DNA of 64,000 nucleotides from Tamarix chinensis (GCA_030549775.1 CM060172.1:127461122-127525121); one strand, 5' to 3'. Shown: positions 37,773 through 49,345, numbered from the stretch's first letter. Program-made: numbers and translations. Notes: a model not told the origin generated them from the sequence alone.

Positions 37773-38744
37773 GGAAAGGGAAATGAATCCTCGATCCATC
37801 TGATATAAGCGCATGTAACAATTCTATGCATGCAATCATAAGCTAACCGCTTTAGTCATGATTGGTTACGCACATCGGAGTGAAAAGAAACATAGTTTAA
37901 TTAGAAGAAAAGCAAAGCATCGATCGCTACATCGACGAAGCACCAAAGCAGGCCAAAGGAATTTAATTTCCAAGCGACAGATATGTATCATGCATGTACC
38001 CCCCACCCAACGCCACTGAAAAGAAAAAGTGAGGGTGGGGGGGGGGGGAGGGAAGGGATCAAATTAATACTAGTAAATTAGTTTCGCTCGCATACGCATG
38101 TTCTAGTAAACATACTGCATCATGACCAAAGAGCGGAAAGACAGTTGTTGGTATGTCACTTTCCTACCCAACTGTGCCAAATATATATTATTTCATTTAT
38201 TTTGTTCCCTCTTGGTAACGGCTAAACGATTAGAGTTATAAAAGAGTTTTGTACTCAGACAACATGATCTAAACAGAGGTAAGAATTTGTTTGAATTAAT
38301 AAGTTGGGACTTGGGTGGCGTGCCATTGATAAATCTTTGTCCAGCGCATTATGAACACTACTTCACGTGTTTAGATTTGGTTTCCGAGGGTGCATGGTTT
38401 TATGAAATTTGTGTAAAGCCGATAGCCCTTCTGTTCCTGCGTCTTATATTAGGTTTTAATACTAGTTGGTGGGAGTGACCATTGTAGGGCCTACTGCCAA
38501 TAGATATAGGCTATCAGACTATCAGACTATGACAGAGAATAAGAGTGTGTAATACATAGCCATTGTAACTACGAGAGATTCTATATGGTTACCAAGTTTG
38601 TTAGAATCAAAATTCTACCTAAGATTAATTGAGGTGTTTAAAATCATATCATAGAATATTGTAAGATCTTACAAAAATCATAGCATTACAAGTCTTGCAC
38701 CTTACTTGAATTTGAAAGAATAATAAAATCACACTTTTAAGCTC
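37773..38744. other. Upstream flank of the kinase gene, no gene seen
   Basis: Contains a long G run near 38,035-38,050 and no domain-bearing frame. The 63-residue frame at 38,287-38,478 resembles nothing I recognise. Confidence 0.5.
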
Positions 38745-39228
38745 TTATGTAATCATTAACCTCGCATGCGGCCAGGGTATTATAAATGGTATATGAGCAA
38801 AACCGCAATCGTGAAATGAATTTGGATGAGTTAATCACGCATCTAACGAGATGATTCTTGGGATGTGTTGTAAGGAGACAGTCAATTGGTCGAGACAAAT
38901 TGAGAATGTTGCATTTTTGAATGGGGATGTATGTAATACCTCTATATTAATGGTGGATAGGGGAGACTTAAAATGATTGAAAAGACTACATATATTAACA
39001 AAGTATATATTATTTTTAGAAAACTTATCCTTAAAGAATTTCATACTTAAGCATGTTTAACTTTGAGTAATTTAATGATAGGTGACCTCTTGGAAAGTTT
39101 CTTAGGATGCATGTGAGTGAAGATAAAACACACTCGTAAAGACTAGTGTTAATCTATAGGGTCAATCATTGATTCCAAAAGCACTCTAGAGTAACTACCC
39201 ATAACTTGCGTAGGATCAGGGTGTTACA
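38745..39228 (+). mobile_element. Second TRIM-like copy, 5' LTR mostly lost
   Basis: A short LTR tail ends GGTATTATA near 38,784, then a primer-binding-like TGGTATATGAGC at 38,787 and a 140-bp non-coding interior sharing GATTCTTGGGAT with the copy at 26,714. A purine-rich AATGGGGA precedes a full LTR at 38,928-39,228 (TGTATGTAATACC..GGTGTTACA). The LTR matches both LTRs of the other copy through its length, for example GGAAAGTTTC and GATGCATGTG. Confidence 0.7.
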
Positions 39229-40748
39229 CTTGGGGTGGCATCAAATGAGAATAGTTGAGAAATGAAAATATTATCGAAAGTTCATTTAATGCACATGGAG
39301 AGCTACTATTGCCTAGTAAACTAATGAGATTCACTTTTTGATTCCCCTTGGCAACCTTGTGGCTCTATTATTTATAGAGATCATGGCTTGCAACTTCCTC
39401 TTTTATGGGGCTGGATAAGGTCACCATGGGAGGTAATTAACGCTGGAAAAGTGAGGGAATTGGGCCACGTTCAAACAATATAAGTAGCTATCCATTTTTG
39501 AATCAGTCATGCTAGACGTCGAGGGTAAGATATGTGACCATAACATTGTTACATAGGCTGAGTAGGCTAGCTTTGAGGTAAAGCCCTCACAAAGTTTCAG
39601 GTTACCCAAGGCATATGGAGCTCCTAGGCTTCATTTTGTTCTGCTTGACCAAAGGGCTAGAATTTTGCCCATACTATTTTCATTCACTATCCTAACTTCT
39701 TCTCACTAACTTGCTCTCATGAGACTTTCCAAGGTATTTTTGGGTAAACAAATTTACTTATATCATTCTAATTGTTCTATATTTCAATTCCTTATTTATT
39801 TATTTATTTTTACTATGCCTCCTAGTTATTTTCCAAAGGGATAAGCAAAGCTCCAAAAGAAAAGTACCATTCACTTTTTAGTCATCTTTTATTTGTGTTT
39901 TATGCTTAATATTTCTAACTATCTAAAATTTACAAAATTTTGAGGATTATTATATTTTAAAATTATTGAGCGAAAAGCGAATTAAAAATATTTTCCTTTT
40001 TATTTTTGTTATTTTCATATTAATTCATCATTTTCTGGCATGATTATCTACCGAAATCAAACTTTCTATACTTGAATCTTATATAAATCAGTTGAGATTT
40101 AATCCATTCCCTTCTCTCATAATAAGCATCAAATCTTGTCCTTTGATTTATCCCAAATCAACCATGTATACTTCCCCCTCATGCACGAATCTTTGTCATC
40201 AAATATTATACCAAACATTACCTTAATTGTTAAATGTGATATTACAGCATGTTCTTATTTCTTCTTCCCACAGACACTTACTCCTTATTCTTTATGCCAA
40301 TCATGTAAAGGATAATAATACTCTTTTAAGCATTACATAGCCATCATAATAATGAGGAAATATTTTTTTCACTACTAAATACACTTTAGTTCATTTAATT
40401 GTCCATCATTTCTCCTTATATCCTTTCACACCGGCGTAACTCCTTGTCATATTTATCCCTCTTTCATGCACCATCTCCCTCTCCATCCAAAACCACCATT
40501 ATTAAAGCTCCAAGTCTTTCCAATCTCCTAGATGTGGTTAATTCTTCTTCTACTCTTTAATCTCTTATCTTTTCCCTTATTTTAATTACTAGTTTCTAAT
40601 ATTTTACTATGATTATTATGACCCCAATGAGGTGTTTGAAGGATCCTAAACCTTTTCTTCTTGCTTTTTCTTTCCTTGAGAGCATTAGTTAAAAGTAAGA
40701 TTTTCTTACTCACTTTATGAGTAAATAAATAGGTGAATCGTGGTATTG
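39229..40748. other. Unassigned stretch, no gene seen
   Basis: AT-rich with short frames only. No LTR terminus, domain or array was recognised. Confidence 0.45.
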
Positions 40749-40760
40749 TGTTGTTATAAG

Positions 40761-40961
40761 AATGAAAATATTTGCATCTTTATGCCTTAAAGATTTGGTA
40801 CAAGAATTAGTTTGAAAGAAACATGAAAATGTTAACTTTGAAGACCACCAAAGTTGTTGTGTTGTTATAGTAACCTGCACCAATGAAAATATTTGCATCT
40901 TTATGCCTTAAAGATTTGGTACAAGAATTAGTTTGAAAGAAACATGAAAATGTTAACTTTG
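40761..40961. repeat. Perfect 80-bp direct duplication, 121-bp offset
   Basis: The sequence from AATGAAAATATTTGCATC to GAAAATGTTAACTTTG at 40,761-40,840 is repeated without a visible change at 40,882-40,961. A shorter GTTGTTATA similarity precedes both. Confidence 0.9.
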
Positions 40962-40964
40962 GTA

Positions 40965-41150
40965 TCTCACTTCACCCATGTAAATTAGTAAAATGCCCTA
41001 ATTTTTTCCTAAATAATTTATTTATTATTTCCTCCTTGACTTGCCTTAATTAATTCCCTTTTATTTTAATAAATTAATTAATTAAATTAATTTCCCTAAT
41101 AAATCTTTATTTGGCCAAAATTTCTAAAATTAGGGTTTTGGGGTATTTCA
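40965..41150 (-). mobile_element. Long LTR 5' end fragment (family F1)
   Basis: Nearly collinear with 30,895-31,069: CTTAATTAATTCCCTTTTAT, then TTAGGGTTTTGGGGTATTTCA ending at 41,150, the reverse complement of an F1 start. Only the first 190 bp of the LTR remain. Confidence 0.7.
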
Positions 41151-42378
41151 TATAATTGACCAAAGACCTCTTTTGTCCGCATAACAACAACATTTGTTGA
41201 TAGGACCCTTCATCAAATATGAATGGAAGGAAGCCATGTTTTCCATTGTTGATACTAAAGTGCCTTGATTAGATGGTTTTACCTTGTGTGTTTTTTTTCA
41301 AAATCAGCTTGGGAGGTAGTGGGAGATGAAACTTAGAGGTTATTGAATAATTCATTTCTTACAGCTAAGCTGCCATATTTCATTACCTCAACCATTCTTG
41401 TTCTTATCCCAAAGACAGTAAATGTTTAGAATGTGGTTGATTTTCGTCCTATTGTGTGTTGTATTGTCTTATATAAGTCATTTACCAAGATCATTACATA
41501 TTAACTCCAGCATATCATGCCAGATATAATTGATCACTCACAATATACATTGATTAAGGGAAATTTGATTTGGGAAAATATTATTTTGTCTTATAATCTA
41601 CTAAAAATTTATGGATGGAAGAATACTTCTCCTAGATACATGATACAAGTGGATCTACTCAAGGTATATGACTAAGTCCATTGAGATTTTCTTAAGAAGA
41701 ATATGTTAGCATTCCATTTCCCCCCTCATTTGGTGAAGGTATTCTATCTCATGAAATGGCACCTTATTTTATCCCATTGAAGGAAAAGGGGGACTAAGGT
41801 AAGGCCCCCTCTTTCCTTACTTATTTATTAATGTCATGGAATACTGTAATCATATGATGAAGACTCTATGGCAAGAACCACAATTCAAGGGGCATCCTCA
41901 ATGTTAAATGCTAAAAATTGTGAATTTGTCTTTTTGGGATGGCATGTTGTTATTTTCCCAAAGAGATCTCAAATTAGTTTATCTCCTCATGGGGAAATTT
42001 CACCACTTCACCGAACTATTAGAGCTCACTATAAGTCCACAAAAAAGCTCTGTATATTTTGGAGGTGTGTCTCCCTTAGCACGACATGATATTCTTCACT
42101 ACCTAAAATTTTCACAAAGAATTCTCACTTTTAAATACCTGAGAGTATCGGTTGATGACACTTGTTTGAATGCCTATCACATGGTTATTCTTACGGATAA
42201 GGTATTGCATCGAATGCATCATTATGCCATCAAGCATCTTACATATTGAGGGAGATTATAACTCTAGAAATCCATTATTTTTTTGCATCTAAATGTATTG
42301 TAGCAAAGTATTCTTAATACCTAAAAAGGTTTTATCCCAACTCACCTCTTCTTGCCACACCTTTCTTTGGACAGGTAG
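41151..42378 (+). pseudogene. L1-type LINE reverse transcriptase relic, part 1
   Basis: Decayed frames follow plant L1 reverse transcriptase in order: KEAMFSIVDTKVP.LDGFT, then the palm-entry region. Later KGGLR.GPLFPYLFINVMEY matches the family's GLRQGDPLSPYLF, with GQ changed and a stop nearby. The stretch after the catalytic motif is best kept at 41,908-42,249 (MGKFHHFTELLELTISPQKS, SVYFGGVSPLARHDILHYL). It stops at TTTCTTTGGACAGGTAG, where solo LTR C begins. The same LINE resumes at 46,801. Confidence 0.85.
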
Positions 42379-43407
42379 TGAAATGCCCCGAAAATTTCTA
42401 ATTTAATATATTATATTTAAATGAGGTTTTATTATAAAAGTTAATCAAGTATATTACTTTATTTAAAATAAAAGGAAATTAATTAGGGCAAATCAAGAAT
42501 AAATTTATAAGTGTTTTAATTAGGTGCAATTTTGGTATTTTAACTAATTAAGGATTTTATTTTAGAAATTAACTAAATAAATTATTTTATTTAAAATAAG
42601 AAGGAGGAAATAGTTCCAAATTAATATTATTTTTATAAATAATTTAATGGAAGAAAATTTGGGTGTTTTGCTAATTAAAATGGAATTTATGGAAAAAACT
42701 TTTAAAAGTCCTAATTTAGCTTAAAAAGGAATTTAAATATTATTTTATTCAAATATTATTATTTAAATATCCTAAATTTTTAGATTAAATTAATTGGCTA
42801 TAACCTAATTATTTTTCTCCTTTCCTTTTTTCTTTCTTTTTCTTCTTTTTTCTTTTTCCTCTTCTTTTCCCCGACTGGGCCAACTGCGGCCCAGTTCTTC
42901 TTTTTCTTTTCTTCCTTTTCTTCGCGCGGGCCAACCCACGTCGCGTACCCTTCTTCCGCCCCTCTCTGCGCGGCATTCCATTGCTCATTTCCACTGAAAC
43001 TCGTCGTTTCATTTAAGCATTTTTCCTTCGTCGATTTCTCGCGCCGGCCGCCCGGTTCTCCCTTCTTTTCTTTCTTTTCCTTCGCGAACCGCCCCGCCCA
43101 ACCCATCTTCTTCTTCCTCCTCCCTCCTCCGTCGTCGACAACGCTGCAACGCTAGCCGCCATCAATGGCTTCTCCGGCTACGGTGATTAATACCGGCCGT
43201 TTCTTGCCTCATTGTTTTCCTCTTAACTACAGGAATAAATTGGCATAACTATTGGACGTTAAATCTTGCCCGTTTCTTCTCCCCAGCCTCGCGAAAATCT
43301 GAAGCAACCCAAACAATGGTCGATCAATTACTGCCACCGGCCACCCAAATTCTCGCAGCTAATACGTTCTTGCCGACCCCCAAGACCCTATTATCCCATC
43401 TACCATC

Positions 43408-43415
43408 TATAAATA
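43408..43415 (+). promoter_or_regulatory. LTR TATA box, copy C
   Basis: CCATCTATAAATAACC in GC-rich DNA, about 1.03 kb into the LTR, equivalent to the TATA boxes of the other F1 copies. Confidence 0.6.
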
Positions 43416-44001
43416 ACCTGATTGTAGGAGTTTTTGGAGTTTTTCTTCCCCGAGACCCTAAGCCCGAGTTGCCGGCCACCGCAACTTCAGATGCGTATTC
43501 CACCGCCACTAGCCAACTTCAACACCACCGCCACATTCCAAATGTTTCCCTGCAACGCCCTCTAGTTAACCAAACCATTTTCAAACTTCGATTCTTCTTG
43601 CACGGGCCTCCATAACCGTGCAAAGTTTGCTGCTCATCTCCCCAGAATTTTTCCCCGAAACCTTAAACCTCCGTCCTCCGCCACCTTTGGATGCACCACC
43701 ACCATCATTTTGTCCCCCTCCTCTTGGGAAACCATAAACACATCTTTTCTCACCTCAATTCTCCCTATCTTTTTCCCAACATCCATCTTTTCCTCTTTTA
43801 TGTTGGGGGCTGAAGCCTTATTGTATTTTAATTCGATTTTATTTTTATTCCCCTTATTATTTCTTTTATTACTATTATTAATATTAATATGTTATAAGTA
43901 TAATAATTATTATTATTTTATATTTCAAATTTCTATTATTCTTATTCCATTATTATTAATGAAAATATTTTACCATTAGTATTGTTAATAATGTTATTAT
44001 T

Positions 44002-44011
44002 GTTATTACTA

Positions 44012-44079
<68 letters not shown>

Positions 44080-44115
44080 GTTGTTGTTGTTGTTGTTGTT
44101 GTTGTTATTATTATT
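44002..44115. repeat. Compound (ATT)n-(GTT)n microsatellite, copy C
   Basis: About 75 bp of ATT followed by about 25 bp of GTT, then ATT again. Confidence 0.95.
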
Positions 44116-44291
44116 TATATTCTCATTGATATTAGTTTTATTATCTTTGATATTATTATATTAGTATCATTATTATTATTATTAGGGTAAAGTCTTTAAC
44201 CCTATATTATCAAGGTTTATAATATCTCTATTATTTTATGTCTTTAGTAAAGTTAGAATTTTGTTAAGGTTATTTTATTAGTATGTTATTA

Positions 44292-44355
44292 TTTGGTCAA
44301 AGCCCTAAGGAGGCGTAGGAGCGTGCTCCAAGACCGGTGACATTTTAGGTAAGGG
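44292..44355 (+). promoter_or_regulatory. GTAAG donor-like block, copy C
   Basis: CCCTAAGGAGGCGTAGGAGC, then GTGCTCCAAGACCGGTGAC and TTTTAG|GTAAGGG, with GTAAG at 44,349-44,353. It lies 0.93 kb downstream of the TATA box. Confidence 0.5.
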
Positions 44356-44629
44356 TTTACTAAGGCCATTGTGTGTTTCTATGCATCATGTGCTTTATAT
44401 GCTATGCATTCTATGTTTATGATTATTAATTATGTCGTATATGATATGACGTGGAGTTGAAGTATTTTTTTGTATGGCATGCGTATTATTTATGTATGAT
44501 GATATGTGTTGTGATCCTGTAAGACATGCATGTGAGTATGTTGATATGGTTTGTGTGAGAGAAAGGATGAAAAGGGATAATGGGGGAAAGAAGTTGACTA
44601 AGGGAAGTGAGTTGATCTACTTTTATGGA

Positions 44630-45200
44630 TTTATAAGGAAGAATATAATTTATGGTTTTATGCGGAGAATATAATATATATGGTTTGATTCAGAAGAATG
44701 TAATTTATGATGTTATATGGGAGAATCGAATTTATGGTATGTTTGGGAGAATCTAATTTATGATGTTATTTGGGAGAATGTAATTTATGATATTATATGG
44801 GATAATCTAATTTATGATTTGTTTGGGGGAATCCAATTTATGGTTTTGCTTGGGAGGTTCTAATTTATGATTTTATGTGGGAGAATCTAATCAATTGTAA
44901 GGTAGGATGAATCTTCGGTTTTATGTGATTTGAATCTAGGGTTTGATAAGGATGAATATTTGGTTGGTATGGATTGAATGTAGGGTTTGGTATGGACAAA
45001 TCTTTAGGTTTTTATATGGTTTGAATTTAGGTTTAGTATGGGTGAATCTTTGGTTTTGTGTGGATTGAATTTAGGGTTTTGTATGACGGAATCATGGTTT
45101 GTATGGTGGTATTTATAGTTGTATGGAGGTATTAGGGTTTACATGGTGGCATTGATGGTTGTATGGTGGTATTAGGGTTTGCATGGTTGAATTTAGGGTT
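44630..45200. repeat. Minisatellites within solo LTR C
   Basis: About eight units of GGGAGAATCTAATTTATG plus a short variable tail (roughly 30-36 bp each, 44,640-44,900). After these come a few TTGTATGGTGGTATTAGGGT units (45,090-45,200). The latter is the reverse complement of the motif expanded in copy E at 54,115-54,355. Confidence 0.8.
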
Positions 45201-45699
45201 TCACGTGGAATTTTAGGGTTTGCATGAAAAAGGTTTGAAGGTTTGCATGGGGAGACTAATATCTGCATGGGTATGAAATTTACGTGTGGAAAGTTAATTT
45301 GGGATGTAAGGAAGGTAATGTAAGTGTTATTTGGGCGTTGAACTATTTTGGACAGAAAATAGTACGTGGAGCATTATGAGGATACGAAAGAGATTGAATT
45401 AGGGTTCGAAGTGATTAATTATGGGTTGTTGTGATTAACTAGGGTTGGAGTGGCTAATTATGGTTGTTATGGTTAAATAGAGTTTGGAGTAGTTAACTAT
45501 GGTTTGTTGTGGTTAATTGAGGTATGGGGTGGTTGATTAGGGTTTTTGTGTTATTATGTGTATGTGGTGATTTAAGTGTAATTATGATGGTGGAATTTTA
45601 TGATTTGTGATGTGTGATGACTTATGCATGTCCAAGGTGAAAGCTTTGAATAAGATACTTAAGACACTAATTATTTAAAGTGGAAGATCGTTGAGACGG

Positions 45700-46055
45700 G
45701 ACCAACCGATCCACCGGTTCGGAATAGTAGTTAGGGTTTTTACCCTATGTGTGACCGATCCACCGGTTATCATAGTGGTTAGAGCAGGATGCTCTATGCG
45801 TAAACCGATCCACCGGTTATAATAGTGGGGATTCCTGAGCTTAACAACCGCAAACCAGAGTTTTGCTAAAATGCCTAAAAGATACTAATCACTTATAGTG
45901 GAACACCATGCGTGCCGGAGCCAACCGATCCACCGATTAGGAATAGTGGTTAGGACGCGTAGTCCTATGTGTATCTGATCCACCGGCTATAATAGTGGTT
46001 AGGGTATGATACCCTATGAGCCTCCGATCCACCGGCTATAATAGTGGGGGCTTCC
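45700..46055 (+). repeat. Higher-order array, two triplets, copy C
   Basis: CCGATCCACCGGYTATAATAG units, two groups of three (from 45,706 and 45,925, offset 219 bp). The spacer contains AGATACTAATCACTTATAGT. Confidence 0.9.
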
Positions 46056-46258
46056 GTATTCGCATGGATTTGATAAAAAGGCATGATGTGTATCGAATTC
46101 CGATAAAAGATTAATTAAGTAATTAATCTGGACTATGATTGGGCCTTTATGTATGTACCTAAATGATTGGTCAATATTATGATATGATGATGGTCTTTAT
46201 GATCTTTTATTATTCTGCATGGATTATGTGCTTATGTGTTGGCCTTAGTGTTCGGTTA

Positions 46259-46322
46259 CCTTACTCAGTACGTAGCGTACTGATCACCCTTTTTGTGGGT
46301 GCTGCTCATTCCCACGAGTAGT
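46259..46322 (+). other. Palindrome cluster, copy C
   Basis: Perfect inverted repeat CAGTACG-TAG-CGTACTG, then CACCCTTTTTGTGGGTG and CTGCTCATTCCCACGAGTAG, each able to form a short stem. Confidence 0.75.
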
Positions 46323-46660
46323 ATGCCCTTCTGAATTTGTGCAGGTGGGCGAGACATCAGTTGGGGTTGAGTGTTGAACATGTTTGGCTCGAAGTTCGAG
46401 AGTGTTGTGGCCGTATTCATTCTTTACGCGATTTCATTCCTTTTGTTATTTATTTGGTATAGTATTTACCATTTGCTGATTCATTACTCGATTGAGTATT
46501 TTAATGAACCTTTTATCGGTTGTAAGTTTAATTCTCTTTTGGAAATAAATTACATTTCTTGATGCGTATTCTGATTTTGTTTTACAATCGTTTAATGATT
46601 ATTTGAAGTTTAGTTTGTATTACTTTTGTAATTGATTGTTAATCTTTTCTTTAGCCTTAG

Positions 46661-46706
46661 CACTTGGTACTGGAACGGTCGGAGAGAACCGGTCTGGTAC
46701 TAAGTG
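46661..46706 (+). other. LTR terminal hairpin, copy C
   Basis: CACTTGGTACTGGAACGGT (46,661-46,679) pairs with ACCGGTCTGGTACTAAGTG (46,688-46,706). GTGGCGGTAACATCC follows and the LTR ends 94 bp later. Confidence 0.85.
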
Positions 46707-46800
46707 TGGCGGTAACATCCCTAGAATTCACGGGTTTTAAGTATTTCTATTTTAATTACTTCTGCTTTTAAAAAAAAGTAGTGAATTTTGAGGTGTTACA

Positions 46801-47398
46801 GGTAGCACCACACAAAGAAAAGAAGAAAAAAGCCTAGTTTCATGGACTACATGTTGCTTACTATAGAATGAGGGGGATCTTGGTATCATAGACATTGGTA
46901 TATGGAAAGAGGCAACAGATGGCAAACATCCATGGAACTTAGCTAGTAAGAAGGACATAGTGTGGATCAAATGGATTTATGGTTTATTCATAAAAAGATT
47001 CTTGGTATGAGATATGGAAATACCAACAGTTGCATTGTGGCCCTTAAGATGCATTTTGAGTCTAAGAACCAAACCCTTACCTTGTTTCCCCAATCTCCCA
47101 CATGATGCATCCTATAGTATCAAGTGAGTATATTATTACTTGAGGCATAGAAGCCCACATGTAGAATGGTGGAAGACCGTATGGCAAAACCCTGCACTCC
47201 CAGTCACCAATTCATTACTTGGCTAGTTTTATGGGGGCATTTGGCTATTAAAGATGGAATTAGTAGGTATAACCCCTTAGTGGATCAGAAATGTGCCTTT
47301 TGTCAAGACCAAGGGTAAAGCAATCCACACACTTGTTCATACCATAAGGAAAATAAGAGTGATAATAGATTGGCATACTTTAATGATGACATTCAACC
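46801..47398 (+). pseudogene. LINE relic, part 2 (post-RT region, zf-RVT-like)
   Basis: Continues the LINE interrupted at 42,378. Recognisable pieces are a GIWKEATDGKHPWNLASKKD stretch followed by IVWIKWIYG, typical of plant L1 elements, and WWKTVWQNPALPVTNSLL, which resembles the zf-RVT domain. The end of this part is cut by the MITE at 47,399. Confidence 0.8.
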
Positions 47399-47580
47399 TA
47401 GGGATGGCAATGAGTTCCGGATCCGACTAGACCTGCCTTATTTTTAGCCGGTCTGGGTCTATAATTTTTGGATATAACAGGTCTAGGTCAGGTCTGGGTC
47501 CATATATACCTTAATGGGTCTAAGTCTAGGTTTGGGTCTAGTATTTCCAAACCTAGAACCGACCCACTAGACCTGTTTAG

Positions 47581-47617
<37 letters not shown>

Positions 47618-48068
47618 ATACATAAATAAATACATAATAATACTATGTTTGTCATCATTATCGTAATCTTATTTGAGCTCCTTATTCATTTTTTTTTTGT
47701 ATATTTACTTTATAAGCAATATGTATAATATTGTATTCTAAAAGCATTAAAACACCATTTGAAAAATTAACATATCTATTTTAATATATTTATTTTTTCA
47801 CTCGAAGGTTTTTTTTCAACAAAAAATATATATTAAGTTATATAAAATGTAAATGTATTTGTATTTACATGGATTATTATTATTATTATTTTCAAAAATT
47901 GACAGATCCATTTACCCGTTAGACTCGATGGATCTAGATCTAGGTCTGAACTTTTGAGACCTAGCCGGTTGGGTTGGGTCTAGGTTTAGGTAGTATAAAT
48001 AGGTCTAGGTCTAGGTTTGGTTGGACCCGACTCGGACCAGACTCAAACCCGGCCCATTGAAATCCCTA
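47399..48068. mobile_element. hAT-type MITE, 670 bp, TSD ATTCAACC
   Basis: Terminal inverted repeats TAGGGATGGCAATG (47,399-47,412) and CATTGAAATCCCTA (48,055-48,068) match at 12 of 14 positions. ATTCAACC occurs directly on both sides (47,391-47,398 and 48,069-48,076), an exact 8-bp duplication as in hAT elements. The interior is non-coding, with subterminal GGTCTAGGTC and GGGTCTAGG variants at both ends, a TG microsatellite (47,591-47,618) and AT-rich DNA. It sits inside the LINE relic. Confidence 0.92.
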
Positions 48069-48303
48069 ATTCAACCACATGTATGGATGATCAAAAAATA
48101 TAATGCACGTCTTTAATGGTCTTTTCATCACCTCCATATATGAGAAGGCAAGAAATAATGTAGTCTTTAATAATGAGGCTTGTAATTGGAAAACAATCAT
48201 TAAAAAAATTAGCATTAGTATAGCTCGTAGGTACTTAAATAGCCATATTATGTTTAATTATAGTAGGCATATTCATCTTATAGATATTTTTGTATGCATG
48301 TAA
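48069..48303 (+). pseudogene. LINE relic, part 3 (C-terminal tail)
   Basis: Beyond the MITE the frame resumes with YEKARNNVVFNNEACNWKTI, resembling the W.ERN.R.F.N tail of plant L1 ORF2. It fades out by 48,303; no poly(A) tail is visible. Confidence 0.65.
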
Positions 48304-48339
48304 TGTTTCTTAGACATAAGAAATAAAATTTTCATTAAT

Positions 48340-48448
48340 ATGTATATGTCTTATACAATGTTAATTGTATGCCTTGTATACAAAACTTCTAATCACACTC
48401 GTATGTGTATGTATATGTCTTATAAAATGTTAATTGTATGCCTTGCAT
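48340..48448. repeat. 40-bp direct repeat, 69-bp offset
   Basis: ATGTATATGTCTTATACAAT and the following TTAATTGTATGCCTTG at 48,340-48,379 recur at 48,409-48,448 with few changes. Confidence 0.8.
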
Positions 48449-48489
48449 GTGTTCCATACTTTTTTTTTATCATATTAGTTTGGTATAAA

Positions 48490-48930
48490 GGGTTGCTCAG
48501 TATCGTAGTATTAAAGGGTTTATTTTTGTGGGCCCCTACCTATTCAATGGACAGTGGACTTTGCAAGTCAGCTCCCGAGTTTAGTTGAAAGTTGTTAGTC
48601 AGTTTTGAGAGCATAGGAATATAAGGTGTCTCTTCTGCTACCTAGTCTCCGATTGTATTTGAACTTTTATGTCCTCCTGTAATTTCTCTCTTGAGTTTTG
48701 GTAGACTGCTAATGTTGCTTTTTACTAGCACCATACTTATCTATTATTCTCTATATTCTGAATTTTGTAATCATGTTATTTAAGTAAAGTAATGTTTTAG
48801 CCTTAGCACTTAGTATAAGAATGGTAGAAGATGCCAGACTTATACTGAGTGTGGCGGTAACACCCATTAATTTTGTAATTAACGCTTCCACAAAACAAAA
48901 ATTTTTAGTAGTAAAAATGGGGGTGTTACA
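48490..48930 (+). mobile_element. 3' part of a long LTR, copy K
   Basis: Ends TTTAGTAGTAAAAATGGGGG then TGTTACA at 48,930. It carries AGCCTTAG, a hairpin and GTGGCGGTAACACC at the expected distance. The left limit is uncertain; TATA, array and donor block are absent. The right end abuts a gypsy integrase scrap. Confidence 0.65.
48807..48851 (+). other. LTR terminal hairpin, copy K
   Basis: CACTTAGTATAAGAATGGT (48,807-48,825) pairs with GCCAGACTTATACTGAGTG (48,833-48,851). The stem differs from F1 and F3 but keeps the F1 outer bases. Confidence 0.8.
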
Positions 48931-49345
48931 CTTTAGTTTGGCTGTGATGTCTTCAAACCGATGGTGTGTTAGGAAGGACGAAGGTGCCCAGCATATCGAT
49001 TGGAGGTCCGACAACATAATGTTTCAATCGCTACCCATTCACTTTGAAAGTTCCCGTAAATTCACTCCATACTTCAATTGCTCTAAAAGGATACACCTTG
49101 TGCACTTGGAATGGTCCCAGCCATCTCGAACGTAGCTTTCCTAGAAAAAAGTTTTAGATGGGAGTTGAATAAGAGTACAAGCTATCTCTCTTTAAATTCT
49201 TTACAGAGAATATGTTTGTCATACTACCTCTTTGTCCTTTCTTTATATATCTTGACATTCTCATAGGAATCTAACCGCAACTCATCGAGCTCATTGAGTT
49301 GAAGCATCCTCCACTCCCCCGCTTCCTTCAAACCTAGATGACCTA
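48931..49345 (-). pseudogene. Ty3-gypsy integrase C-terminus scrap (Athila-like)
   Basis: The minus strand reads, with interruptions, ELDELRLDSYENVKIYKERT, then [35 protein letters not shown] and RLKHYVVG. This is the C-terminal integrase region of Athila-type gypsy elements (family knowledge). At least two stops and a frameshift; the rest of pol is absent. It is cut on one side by LTR copy K. Confidence 0.85.

Larger units (their letters stand above)
42379..46800 (+). mobile_element. Solo LTR copy C (family F1), 4,422 bp, TSD GGTAG
   Basis: Starts TGAAATGCCCCG at 42,379 and ends GAGGTGTTACA at 46,800, with GGTAG at 42,374-42,378 and 46,801-46,805. It splits a LINE, whose frame reads through when the insert and one GGTAG are left out, so both boundaries are confirmed independently. 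Parts in order: 1.0 kb of AT-rich and pyrimidine-rich DNA, TATAAATA, GC-rich block, ATT/GTT microsatellite, GTAAG block, a minisatellite, two array triplets, palindrome cluster, hairpin. No gag or pol. The frames at 42,798-43,106 and 43,316-43,615 are compositional, and the poly-Leu frame at 43,982 is microsatellite. Confidence 0.95.

Noticed and set aside
38287..38478. 63-residue open frame upstream of the kinase gene
   Set aside because: No recognisable domain and no splice or promoter context.
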